Part shown: piece by piece, positions 15,469 to 22,868 of the stretch
Layout of the letters: each line of letters opens with the position of its first letter
Position numbering within the stretch: the first letter of the stretch is position 1
Origin: DATBLE01 sp963734065
GTDB taxonomy: Bacteria; Actinomycetota; Thermoleophilia; Gaiellales; Gaiellaceae
NCBI GenBank assembly: GCA_963734065.1
Contig: CAVTFN010000003.1
Location: 1,488,001-1,552,000 of the forward strand
Reading direction: 5' to 3'
DNA: 64,000 nt
Position numbers and translations under genes: made by a program
Notes under the pieces: model-generated
What the model saw: the letters and a program-made list of their open reading frames with translations, nothing else
Database searches by the model: none
What the model was told of the DNA's origin: nothing

Positions 15469-15485
15469 ATACCCCGCAGGGGTAT
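15469..15485. promoter_or_regulatory. CsoR operator
   Basis: ATACCCCGCAGGGGTAT is a perfect 7-3-7 inverted repeat of the TACCCC-N-GGGGTA type recognised by copper CsoR proteins. It begins 12 bases upstream of the csoR ATG, where bound repressor would block initiation of csoR and the permease. Confidence 0.9.
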
Positions 15486-15497
15486 CTCGGGAGATGC

Positions 15498-15525
15498 ACG
15501 GGGGGACACCGGAGCGTCCCCCCGT
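15498..15525 (-). terminator. terminator-like hairpin after the DUF7144 gene
   Basis: ACGGGGGGAC (15498-15507) pairs perfectly with GTCCCCCCGT (15516-15525), loop 8. No T-run follows in either direction. It separates the DUF7144 gene stop from the csoR promoter, so it likely marks a transcript end. Confidence 0.5.
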
Positions 15526-15551
15526 CGGTTCTCGAGCGAGCGCCTGCCCGC

Positions 15552-15947
15552 TCAGACCGCTCCGGCGTCCGACCACCTCGCGGTCAGCGCGTAGAGCACG
15601 ATGATCTGGAGCGCGACCACCGTCAGCGTCCAGACCGGAGTCGAGCTGTTCCCGAGCCAGCCGAGCTGCCCGAGCAGGTTGACCGCGATCAGGATGATCC
15701 CCACCCATCGCGCCCAGCCGGCGCCGCCCGTGAGGCCGAGGCCCACCAGAAACAGCACGATGCCGAAGATCATCGCCAGCCAGCCCCACGTGGTGACGTT
15801 GAAGACGATCAAGCCCTGCGGCGTGAACGCGTAGTACTCCTTCCTGATGACCGCGATCAGCCCCTCGAAGAAGTCGATCGCGCCGATGATCATCATCATC
15901 AGGCCGGCGAAGCCGATCCAGCCGCTCCAGGCCCTTGGCGAAGCCAC
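15552..15947 (-). CDS. DUF7144-type four-helix membrane protein
   Basis: A 131-residue protein with four hydrophobic helices: WIGFAGLMMMIIGAIDFFEG, WGWLAMIFGIVLFLVGLGL, WARWVGIILIAVNLLGQLG and TLTVVALQIIVLYAL. The pattern (FAG.MM.I.G..., EYY, WGW, ARW.GI, YALT) is that of the DUF7144 family, common in actinobacteria and without known function. The GTG at 15947 is preceded by AGGGAGG at 5 bases, which selects it over the GTG two codons upstream. It lies 92 bases downstream of the alcohol dehydrogenase gene and may have its own promoter. Confidence 0.8.
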   Translation of the reverse strand: MASPRAWSGWIGFAGLMMMIIGAIDFFEGLIAVIRKEYYAFTPQGLIVFNVTTWGWLAMIFGIVLFLVGLGLTGGAGWARWVGIILIAVNLLGQLGWLGNSSTPVWTLTVVALQIIVLYALTARWSDAGAV

Positions 15948-16039
15948 CTTCACCTCCCTGTCGTGTTGACGGTTCTGGCGCGAGAGTATGACGCCCGCGT
16001 CAGTCGGCACAAGTGTGCGTCGGGATGAAACGCCCGTTT

Positions 16040-17146
16040 TCAGGCGAACGTGATCACGCTGCGGATGCCGTCCTGGGCCTCCATCAGCTCGAAGCCGCGG
16101 TTGACCTCGTCGAGCGCGATCCGGTGTGAGATCAGCGAGTCGACGTCGATCTCGCCGGCCAGCCAGCGCTCGACGAGCTGCGGCACCTGCGTGCGGCCCT
16201 TGACCCCGCCGAACGACGAGCCCGCCACCCGCCGGCCGGTGATCAGCAGCCGCGGGACGACCTCGAGCATCTCGCCCTTGCCGGCGACGCCGCACATGGT
16301 CGCGAGGCCCCAGGCTTCCCTCGCCGCCTCGACCGCCTGGCGCATGACCGCGACGTTGCCGGTCGCCTCGAACGTGTAGTCGGCGCCGAACCCGTCCGTC
16401 TCGGACCGGATCCAGTCGACCGTGTCCTCGGTCGCGACGCGCGTGTCGGTGGCGCCGTGGTGCCGCGCCTGTTCGAGCCGTTCGTCCGAGAGGTCGAGCG
16501 CGATGATCCGCCCCGCGCCCGCGAGCCTGGCGCCGATCACAGCGCCCAGGCCGACGAGCCCGCAGCCGAAGACGGCCACGGTCGAGCCCGGTTCCACCTG
16601 CGCCGTGTTCAGCGCGGCGCCGATGCCCGTCGACAGGCCGCACGCGAACGGCGCGCAGCCGTCGAGCGGCGCCTCCGGGCTCACCTTCGCGAGGGCGATC
16701 TCCGGCAGGACCGCGTACTCGGCGAACGTCGACGTGCCCATGAAGTGGCGCAGCGGCTCGCCGTCCCGGAAGAGGCGCGTGGTGCCGTCGGGCAGGTAGC
16801 CCAGGCCCTGCTGGTCGCGGATCGCCACGCAGCGGTTCGTCTTCGGGCTCCGGCAGTGGATGCACTCGCCGCACTCCGGCGCGAACAGGGTGATGACGTG
16901 GTCGCCCGGCCGGACGAAGCGGACGTCCGGGCCGACGGCCTCGACGACGCCGGCGCCCTCGTGGCCGAGCACGCACGGCGCGTAGCCGGTCGGGTCTGCG
17001 CCCGAAGCCGTGTACAGATCGGTGTGGCAGACGCCGCAGGCGGCCAGCCGGACGAGCGCCTCCCCCGCTTTCGGCTCAGCGAGCTCGACCTCCTGGACGG
17101 CGAGCGGCTGCCCGAACTCCTCGAGCACGGCGGCCCGGATCCTCAT
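16040..17146 (-). CDS. zinc-dependent alcohol dehydrogenase, class III-like
   Basis: A 368-residue MDR enzyme. Catalytic zinc ligands are in ACGVCHTDLY (Cys-His) and GHEGAGVVEAVG; the structural zinc site CGECIHCRSPKTNRC has four cysteines; the Rossmann motif is VFGCGLVGLGAVIGARLAG followed by IALDLSDERLEQAR, whose Asp favours NAD(H). The layout matches class III-type dehydrogenases that act on S-hydroxymethyl thiols, or NDMA-dependent actinobacterial ADHs that use mycothiol or primary alcohols. The ATG is 14 bases after the stop of the acetyltransferase gene, so the pair is probably co-transcribed. The substrate is not resolvable. Confidence 0.9.
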   Translation of the reverse strand: MRIRAAVLEEFGQPLAVQEVELAEPKAGEALVRLAACGVCHTDLYTASGADPTGYAPCVLGHEGAGVVEAVGPDVRFVRPGDHVITLFAPECGECIHCRSPKTNRCVAIRDQQGLGYLPDGTTRLFRDGEPLRHFMGTSTFAEYAVLPEIALAKVSPEAPLDGCAPFACGLSTGIGAALNTAQVEPGSTVAVFGCGLVGLGAVIGARLAGAGRIIALDLSDERLEQARHHGATDTRVATEDTVDWIRSETDGFGADYTFEATGNVAVMRQAVEAAREAWGLATMCGVAGKGEMLEVVPRLLITGRRVAGSSFGGVKGRTQVPQLVERWLAGEIDVDSLISHRIALDEVNRGFELMEAQDGIRSVITFA

Positions 17147-17159
17147 CGCGCGCAGTCTC

Positions 17160-17972
17160 TCATCCGGCGCCGGTCGTGGCCGGCGACCAGACGAAGGGGG
17201 TGGTCGTCGTCACCGGCACGAAGCCGAGACGCTCCAGGATCGGCCGGCTGTCGTCGGACGCGTCGACCTCGAGCAGGCGGTAGCCGCGCCCGGCGGCGAG
17301 TCCGGCCCGATAGGCGACGGTCGCCTTGTAGATCCCCCGCCCGCGCCAGGCGGCAAGGGTCGCCCCGCCCCACAGCGTGGCGAAGTCGGTCCCGTGCTCG
17401 TAGCGGATCCAGGCAGCGCAGACGACCGAGCCGTCGGCCTCGGCGACGACGATCGAGATGCCGTCGGGATCGGCAGCCAGCTCCTGCCCGAGCGCTTCCG
17501 GGATCCAGCCGTGGTCCTCGCCCCAGACCGCCTCCTCCATCGCCGCGATCCGCTCGAGGTCGGCCGGCGCCGTGACCTCCCGTAGCGTCACCCCTTCCGG
17601 CAGCAGAGGCGGAGCGGCGATGTCGATCACGCGGGCGATCACGATCGTTTCCCGGTCCTCCGGCTCGAAGCCGGCGCTGCGAAGCCGATCGGGAAGGTCG
17701 TCCGGCAGGTCGTGGCCGTGGTGCTTCCACTCGAAACGCTCTCCGCGGTCGGCGAAGACACGCACCTGCCGCTCGATCAGCTCGTCGAGCGCCGCACCTT
17801 CGAGCCCGCCCAGATCGCGGTAGAGGACCCATCCCTGGTCCCCGAAGCCGGTGAAGCGAAGGAGCGGCCCGTCCCACTCGTATTCGACGCCGGGAGGCCG
17901 CTTCGTGGGCACCCGGGCCCGCAGCTGCGCGTCGTATGCCGCGAGAAGGTCGGTGGGGTCGAGCACTTCCAC
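17160..17972 (-). CDS. two-lobed GNAT-family N-acetyltransferase
   Basis: A 270-residue protein from GTG 17972. The C-terminal GNAT core has VTLREVTAPADLERIAAMEE at its start, beta strands ISIVVAEADGSVVCAAWI, and the acetyl-CoA loop AAWRGRGIYKATVAYR (the R/Q-x-x-G-x-G/A equivalent), followed by YRLLEVDASDDSRPILERLG. The N-terminal about 120 residues (LRFTGFGDQGWVLYRDLG) resemble a degenerate GNAT lobe. The substrate is unknown. The longer frame upstream is arginine-rich shadow sequence. Directly beyond its start, the neighbouring DNA is the truncated SulP tail. Confidence 0.82.
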   Translation of the reverse strand: MEVLDPTDLLAAYDAQLRARVPTKRPPGVEYEWDGPLLRFTGFGDQGWVLYRDLGGLEGAALDELIERQVRVFADRGERFEWKHHGHDLPDDLPDRLRSAGFEPEDRETIVIARVIDIAAPPLLPEGVTLREVTAPADLERIAAMEEAVWGEDHGWIPEALGQELAADPDGISIVVAEADGSVVCAAWIRYEHGTDFATLWGGATLAAWRGRGIYKATVAYRAGLAAGRGYRLLEVDASDDSRPILERLGFVPVTTTTPFVWSPATTGAG

Positions 17973-17982
17973 GCCCGCAGTC

Positions 17983-18204
17983 TTACCGCGACAGATCCTC
18001 GACCGCCGCCTGCACCGTCGGGTAGGCGCGGGCCTTGACTGTCTCCGGCGCCGTCTCCAGCACGTCTCGCACCTGGCCGATGTCGCGGGCAATCACCAGC
18101 TTCACCCCCCGCCGCTCGAGCTCCTCGGTCAGCGCGACGAGCATGCTCGCCGCGGTCACGTCGATGTACGGCATCGTCTCGGCGTCGAGGACGACGGCGT
18201 GTCC
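17983..18204 (-). pseudogene. 3' remnant of a SulP-type anion transporter (STAS domain only)
   Basis: About 73 residues from AVVLDAETMPYIDVTAASML to the stop after AAVEDLSR match the end of a SulP STAS domain, including the D-x-T/S turn (IDVTAA) and ELERRGVKLVIARDIGQVRD. All the transport helices and the first part of the STAS domain are missing. The similarity starts abruptly at about 18204, where the opposite strand begins an arylsulfatase tail. The open frame upstream of that point is the antisense of the sulfatase and is not real coding sequence. Confidence 0.75.
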
Positions 18205-18615
18205 GGAGGCCACAGCCTCTACGTCAAGGGTGGCAAGCCGAAGTACTGCTACAACTTCTTCGGCCTCGAGCGCTACTACGCGGAGGGCACGGAGAAAATC
18301 CCTCCGGGCAATCACCAGATGCGAATGGAGTTCACCTACGACGGCGGCGGGGTCGGCAAGGGCGGCACCGCGACGCTCTACTTCGACGGGAACGCGATCG
18401 GGGAGGGCCGCATCGAGCAGACCGAGGCGTTCCTGTTCTCGGCGGACGAGACCTGCGACGTCGGCGACGAGTTCGGCTCACCGGTGACGACCGACTACTC
18501 GGCGAAGAAGTTCACGGGCGAGATCGAGTGGGTGGAGATCGAGCTCGGCGAGGACGACCACAACCACCTGATCAAGCCGGAGGACCGCCTGAACCTCGCG
18601 ATGGGAATCCAGTAG
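18205..18615 (+). pseudogene. 3' remnant of an arylsulfatase
   Basis: About 136 residues from GGHSLYVKGGKPKYCYNF, through EFTYDGGGVGKGGTATLYFD and SADETCDVGDEFGSPVT, to the stop at 18615 match the C-terminal beta-domain of class I arylsulfatases of the betC/atsA type. The catalytic N-terminal three quarters are gone, and no start codon with a ribosome binding site serves the fragment. It begins at the point where the SulP remnant ends, so a single deletion or rearrangement probably removed both 5' ends. The formylglycine-generating enzyme gene starts 3 bases after this stop. Confidence 0.8.
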
Positions 18616-18618
18616 CCG

Positions 18619-19623
18619 ATGTCGACGGCCTCGAGCCCGCGCGCGACCCCGGCGACGGCCGACGGCGATCCGACGCAGGAAGGCATGCGCTGGATCCCGG
18701 GCGGGACGTTCGCGATGGGCTCCGAGGACTTCTACCCCGAGGAACGGCCCGTGCACCGCGTCTCGGTCGACGGCTTCTGGATGGACGAGAGGCTCGTCAC
18801 CGCAGCCGATTTCCGGCAGTTCGTCCGCGAGACGAAGTACGTCACCGTCGCCGAGCGGCCGCTCGAACCCGAGCAGTACCCGGACGCCGACCCCGATCTG
18901 CTCGTTCCCGGCTCGCTCGTCTTCCACGGGACCGCCGGCCCCGTGAACCTCGACGACTACCGCAACTGGTGGGCGTACGTCCCCGGCGCGTACTGGAAGC
19001 GGCCCGGCGGCAAGGGCACGACGGTCAACGGCCGCGACAACCACCCCGTCACGCACGTCGCCTACGAGGACGCCGAGGCGTACGCGACGTGGGCAGGGAA
19101 GGGGCTTCCGACCGAGGCCGAGTGGGAGTACGCCGCCCGGGGCGGGCTCGAGGGCGCGGCGTTCGCCTGGGGCGACGAGCACTTCCCGGGCGGGAAGGCG
19201 ATGGCGAACACCTGGCAGGGCGAGTTCCCGTGGCAGAACCTGAAGCTCGACGGCTTCGAGCGCACGTCGCCGGTCGGGAGCTTCCCGCCGAACGGCTTGG
19301 GGCTCTACGACATCACCGGAAACGTCTGGGAGTGGACGTCCGACTGGTACGTCCCGCGCCACCCCGACGAGGTCGCGAGCCCGTGCTGCGTCCCCTCGAA
19401 CCCGCGGGTGATCTCACCCGACCAGAGCTACAACCCGGGCCAGCCCGGCGACCACATCCCCCGCCGTGTGATCAAGGGCGGCTCGCATCTGTGCGCGCCG
19501 AACTACTGCCTGCGCTACCGCCCGGCCGCCCGCCAGCCGCAGATGATCGACACCTCGATGTCGCACCTCGGCTTCCGCTGCATCGTCCGTCGACCGCCCG
19601 CCACGGAAGGAGCGACCGCCTGA
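18619..19623 (+). CDS. formylglycine-generating enzyme (sulfatase-modifying factor)
   Basis: A 334-residue FGE-sulfatase-domain protein: RWIPGGTFAMGSEDFYPEER, VSVDGFWMDERLVTAADF, HPVTHVAYEDAEAYATWAGK, LPTEAEWEYAARGG, LYDITGNVWEWTSDWY and GSHLCAPNYCLRYRPAARQ. The last holds the C-x4-C pair that binds Cu(I) and performs the oxidation. FGE converts the active-site Cys of sulfatases to formylglycine with oxygen. No signal peptide is present, so it acts in the cytosol. Its stop overlaps the ATG of the arylsulfatase (TGATG), a clear enzyme-substrate pair. Confidence 0.95.
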   Translation: MSTASSPRATPATADGDPTQEGMRWIPGGTFAMGSEDFYPEERPVHRVSVDGFWMDERLVTAADFRQFVRETKYVTVAERPLEPEQYPDADPDLLVPGSLVFHGTAGPVNLDDYRNWWAYVPGAYWKRPGGKGTTVNGRDNHPVTHVAYEDAEAYATWAGKGLPTEAEWEYAARGGLEGAAFAWGDEHFPGGKAMANTWQGEFPWQNLKLDGFERTSPVGSFPPNGLGLYDITGNVWEWTSDWYVPRHPDEVASPCCVPSNPRVISPDQSYNPGQPGDHIPRRVIKGGSHLCAPNYCLRYRPAARQPQMIDTSMSHLGFRCIVRRPPATEGATA

Positions 19624-21161
19624 TGCCCGACCAGCCGAACATCCTCGTGATCTGGGGCGACGACATCGGCATCACGAACCTGAGCTGCTACAGCGACGGG
19701 CTGATGGGCTACCGCACGCCCAACATCGACCGGATCGGGAACGAGGGAATGCGGTTCACGGACTCGTACGGCGAGCAGAGCTGCACCGCAGGGCGCTCGT
19801 CGTTCATCACTGGCCAGAGCGTCTTCCGCACGGGGCTCAGCAAGGTCGGCGTGCCCGGCTCGCCGATCGGCCTCCAGGCCGAGGATCCGACGATCGCCGA
19901 GCTGCTGAAACCGCTCGGCTACGCAACCGGGCAGTTCGGCAAGAACCACCTCGGCGACCGGAACGAGTTCCTGCCGACCGCCCATGGCTTCGACGAATTC
20001 TTCGGCAACCTCTACCACCTGAACGCGGAGGAGGAGCCGGAGCTGCCGAACTGGCCTCCCGCGGACGACTTCCCGCGCTTCAACGAGCTGTTCGCGCCGC
20101 GCGGCGTCATCCGCTCGTGGGCGAGCGACGAGGACGACCCGACCGAAGAGGGGCGTTTCGGCCGCGTCGGCAAGCAGCGCATCGAGGACACGGGCCCGCT
20201 GACGAAGAAGCGGATGGAGACGATCGACGACGAGACGACCGCCGCCTGCATCGACTTCATCAAGCGTCAGCACGAGGCCGGCAAGCCGTTCTTCGCCTGG
20301 ATGAACACCACGCACATGCACCTGCGAACGCACCCGAAGCCGGAGAGCGTCGGCCAGGCGGGTCGCTGGCAGTCGCCCTACCACGACACGATGATCGACC
20401 ACGACATGCACGTCGGCCTGCTGCTGGACACGCTGGACGAGCTCGGCATCGCAGAGAACACGATCGTCGTCTACTCGACGGACAACGGACCACACATGAA
20501 CACGTGGCCGGACGGCGGGATGACTCCCTTCCGCAGCGAGAAGAACACCAACTGGGAAGGGGCATTCCGGGTGCCGGAGCTGATCCGGTGGCCCGGGAAG
20601 ATCCCGGCCGGCGTCGTGTCGAACGAGATCGTCCAGCACCACGACTGGCTGCCGACCTTCGTCGCAGCGGCCGGCGAGCCCGACATCGTCGAGAAGCTGA
20701 AGTCCGGTCACACGGCCGGCGACACGACCTACAAGGTGCACATCGACGGCTTCAACCTGCTGCCGTACCTGACGGGCGAGGAGGACAGGAGCCCGCGGCA
20801 GGGGATGGTCTATTTCTCGGACGACGGCGACGTGCTGGCGCTGCGCTTCGACAACTGGAAGATCGTCTTCATGGAGCAGCGCGCGCAGGGTACGTTGCGC
20901 CTCTGGGCGGAGCCGTTCGTCGCCCTGCGCGTCCCGAAGCTCTTCAACCTGCGGACGGACCCGTTCGAACGAGCCGACGTCACGTCGAACACCTACTACG
21001 ACTGGGTCGTCGACAACGTCTACATCATCCTCGCGGCGACGGCCCTGATCCAGCAGTTCCTGGCGACGTTCGAGGAGTTCCCGCCACGACAGAAGGCGGC
21101 GAGCTTCACGATCGACCAGGCGGTGGAGAAGCTGGAGGCGGCACTCACCGCGGGACAGTGA
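19623..21161 (+). CDS. arylsulfatase, formylglycine dependent (C-T-A-G-R active site)
   Basis: A 512-residue sulfatase. The metal-binding start NILVIWGDDIGITNLS gives the two Asp ligands; SCTAGRSSFITGQ carries the Cys to be oxidised and the Arg (C-x-A-x-R rather than the usual C-x-P-S-R); YSTDNGPHMNTWPDGG gives further Asp/Asn ligands and FRSEKNTNWEGAFRVP the Lys. No signal peptide is found, so a cytosolic role on imported sulfate esters is likely. The start overlaps the FGE stop. Close to other sulfur genes (HAD phosphatase downstream, sulfatase and SulP remnants upstream), it probably works in sulfate scavenging. Confidence 0.93.
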   Translation: MPDQPNILVIWGDDIGITNLSCYSDGLMGYRTPNIDRIGNEGMRFTDSYGEQSCTAGRSSFITGQSVFRTGLSKVGVPGSPIGLQAEDPTIAELLKPLGYATGQFGKNHLGDRNEFLPTAHGFDEFFGNLYHLNAEEEPELPNWPPADDFPRFNELFAPRGVIRSWASDEDDPTEEGRFGRVGKQRIEDTGPLTKKRMETIDDETTAACIDFIKRQHEAGKPFFAWMNTTHMHLRTHPKPESVGQAGRWQSPYHDTMIDHDMHVGLLLDTLDELGIAENTIVVYSTDNGPHMNTWPDGGMTPFRSEKNTNWEGAFRVPELIRWPGKIPAGVVSNEIVQHHDWLPTFVAAAGEPDIVEKLKSGHTAGDTTYKVHIDGFNLLPYLTGEEDRSPRQGMVYFSDDGDVLALRFDNWKIVFMEQRAQGTLRLWAEPFVALRVPKLFNLRTDPFERADVTSNTYYDWVVDNVYIILAATALIQQFLATFEEFPPRQKAASFTIDQAVEKLEAALTAGQ

Positions 21162-21170
21162 CCTCGACGG

Positions 21171-22097
21171 TCAGTCCGCGAAGACCCGCGCCCAGTCGTT
21201 CTTCACGCTGACCACCGTCCAGCGTTCCTTCGCGGCCTGCTCGAGCGACGTCTCGGCGCCGGCCGTGTAGTCGAACTCGCGCTCCGCATCGTCGTGGAGG
21301 ACGAGCAGGCGCAGCGCAGGCCTGCCCTTGCCGCCGGCGTACCGGAGCATCGGGACGTCGCCGTTCGAGTTGCCGGCGGCGAGGATCGGGCGGCGGCCGA
21401 TGCGGCTCCAGATGCGCACGGGCTTGACCGGACCGTCGTCGAAGACGTCCATCTCGGCGGCGTACGTGACCGTGCCGCCGTGCTCGTCCTCGAGGTAGCG
21501 CAGCGCGTTCGAGCTGCCGATCACGTGCTCGGCGGGGATGCCGTAGATCTCCTCGGTCACCGGGCGCATGAAGTCGCGGTCGCCGCCGGAGGCGATGTAG
21601 TTGGTGAATCCGTTCGCCTCCAGGTAGCGGAGCAGCTCGATCATCGGCAGGTAGCCGCAGGCGTGGAACGTGCGCCCGAGGGTCGGGTGCTTCTCCTTGC
21701 GCAGGAAGCCGTCCGCGGCAGCGCCGTACTCCTCGACGTCCATGCCCGCAAACGCCTGCAGGATCCCGGCGATCAGCACCTTCACGTCAGCGTCGTCGCC
21801 GTGGTAGTGCTTGGTGATCACGTCGCCGAGCCACTGGTAGTCGCGCTCGTGCGCCGCCCGCCACGGCTGCTTCTCGCGCAACGACCCGTCGGCCTCGGCC
21901 ATCTCGGCCAGGCGGGCGAGGATGAACCCGAGCTCGATCGGCATCGGCTTCTCGCACCACAGCGTGCCGTCGTTGTCGAACGTGGCGACCCGCTCGGCGG
22001 CCGGGACGAAGTCTGGCCCGCCCTCCGTCGTCACGCGCTCGACGAAGTCGACGATGGCCGCCTTCGTCTCACCGTCGTTCCAGCTCGGCAGCTCCAT
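21171..22097 (-). CDS. HAD-superfamily phosphatase (phosphoserine-phosphatase-like)
   Basis: A 308-residue protein with HAD motif I VATFDNDGTLWCEKP (nucleophile Asp and acid Asp), motif II NYIASGGDRDFMRPV, a motif III lysine in the DDGPVKPVRIW region and motif IV ILAAGNSNGDVPMLRYAG. The helical cap lies at about residues 60-150. The family hydrolyses small phosphorylated metabolites. It converges on the sulfatase gene (10 bases between stops); homologues are often found close to sulfatases, but the link is only positional here. The start at ATG 22097 lies 30 bases from the divergent GAP-family gene. Confidence 0.85.
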   Translation of the reverse strand: MELPSWNDGETKAAIVDFVERVTTEGGPDFVPAAERVATFDNDGTLWCEKPMPIELGFILARLAEMAEADGSLREKQPWRAAHERDYQWLGDVITKHYHGDDADVKVLIAGILQAFAGMDVEEYGAAADGFLRKEKHPTLGRTFHACGYLPMIELLRYLEANGFTNYIASGGDRDFMRPVTEEIYGIPAEHVIGSSNALRYLEDEHGGTVTYAAEMDVFDDGPVKPVRIWSRIGRRPILAAGNSNGDVPMLRYAGGKGRPALRLLVLHDDAEREFDYTAGAETSLEQAAKERWTVVSVKNDWARVFAD

Positions 22098-22127
22098 CGC
22101 CTTCGGCGAACGTTATCGTCCCGAGCC

Positions 22128-22804
22128 GTGGGTCAAGCCATCGGAGATTTCCTTCCCTCGGCGGTCGGCGTGGCGATCAGCCCGCTTCCGATCGTGGCCG
22201 TCGTCCTGATGCTGGTCACGCCGCGCGGCGGGTGAACGGGCCGATGTTCGTCGTCGGCTGGTGCATCGGGCTCGCCGTCGTCGGCGGGATCGTCCTCGCG
22301 ATCGCAGGAGGCGCCGACGCCACCGGCAGCTCGGGCCCCGCCACCTGGGTCGACGTCCTCTTCCTGATCCTCGGCCTTGGGCTGATCCTCCTCGCCCTCA
22401 TGCAGTGGCGCGGCCGCCCGCACGGCGCCGAGGATCCGCCGACGCCGAAGTGGATGGGCGCCCTCGACGCCTTCACGCCCGCCAAGGCGGGCGCGGCCGG
22501 CGTCGTCCTCTCCGCCCTCAACCCGAAGAACCTCCTGCTGACCGTCGCCGGAGCGGCGGCGATCGCGCAAACCGGGATCTCGACCGGCCAGCAGGTCGGC
22601 TCGTACGTCGTCTTCGTCGTGATCGCGACGATCGGCGTCGCCGCGCCGGTCGTCATCGCCTTTGCGCTCGGCGACCGCTCGCGGAAGGTCCTCGACGACC
22701 TCAGGGCCTGGCTGGCGCACAACAACGCCGTGATCATGGCCGTGCTGCTGCTGATCATCGGCGTGAAGCTGATCGGCAACGCGATCTCCGGGTTCTCGAC
22801 GTAG
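22128..22804 (+). pseudogene. GAP-family (Sap) membrane protein split by a frameshift
   Basis: The first frame from GTG 22128 encodes 35 residues (VGQAIGDFLPSAVGVAISPL and on) and stops at TGA 22233-22235. The second frame, open from GTG 22232, continues GPMFVVGWCIGLAVVGGIVL and on to GVKLIGNAISGFST. Together they make one about 225-residue, six-helix GAP-family protein; the break falls at GCCGCGCGGCGGGTG, where a one-base insertion or deletion in a GC-rich run restores the frame. Either a true mutation, a sequence error, or two coupled polypeptides (GTGA overlap). Family members export or help export lipids such as sulfolipids in mycobacteria. Confidence 0.75.
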
Positions 22805-22868
22805 CCTGTTTGAGCCTGCGGCTCGCGGTCAATACCGCACCGTTCGTACCTGCGCTCTCCTCGCGACG

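Noticed and set aside
17851..18204. 5' extension of the arylsulfatase remnant as a full protein of 254 codons
   Set aside because: The residues before 18205 antiparallel the SulP and acetyltransferase genes and are not sulfatase-like.
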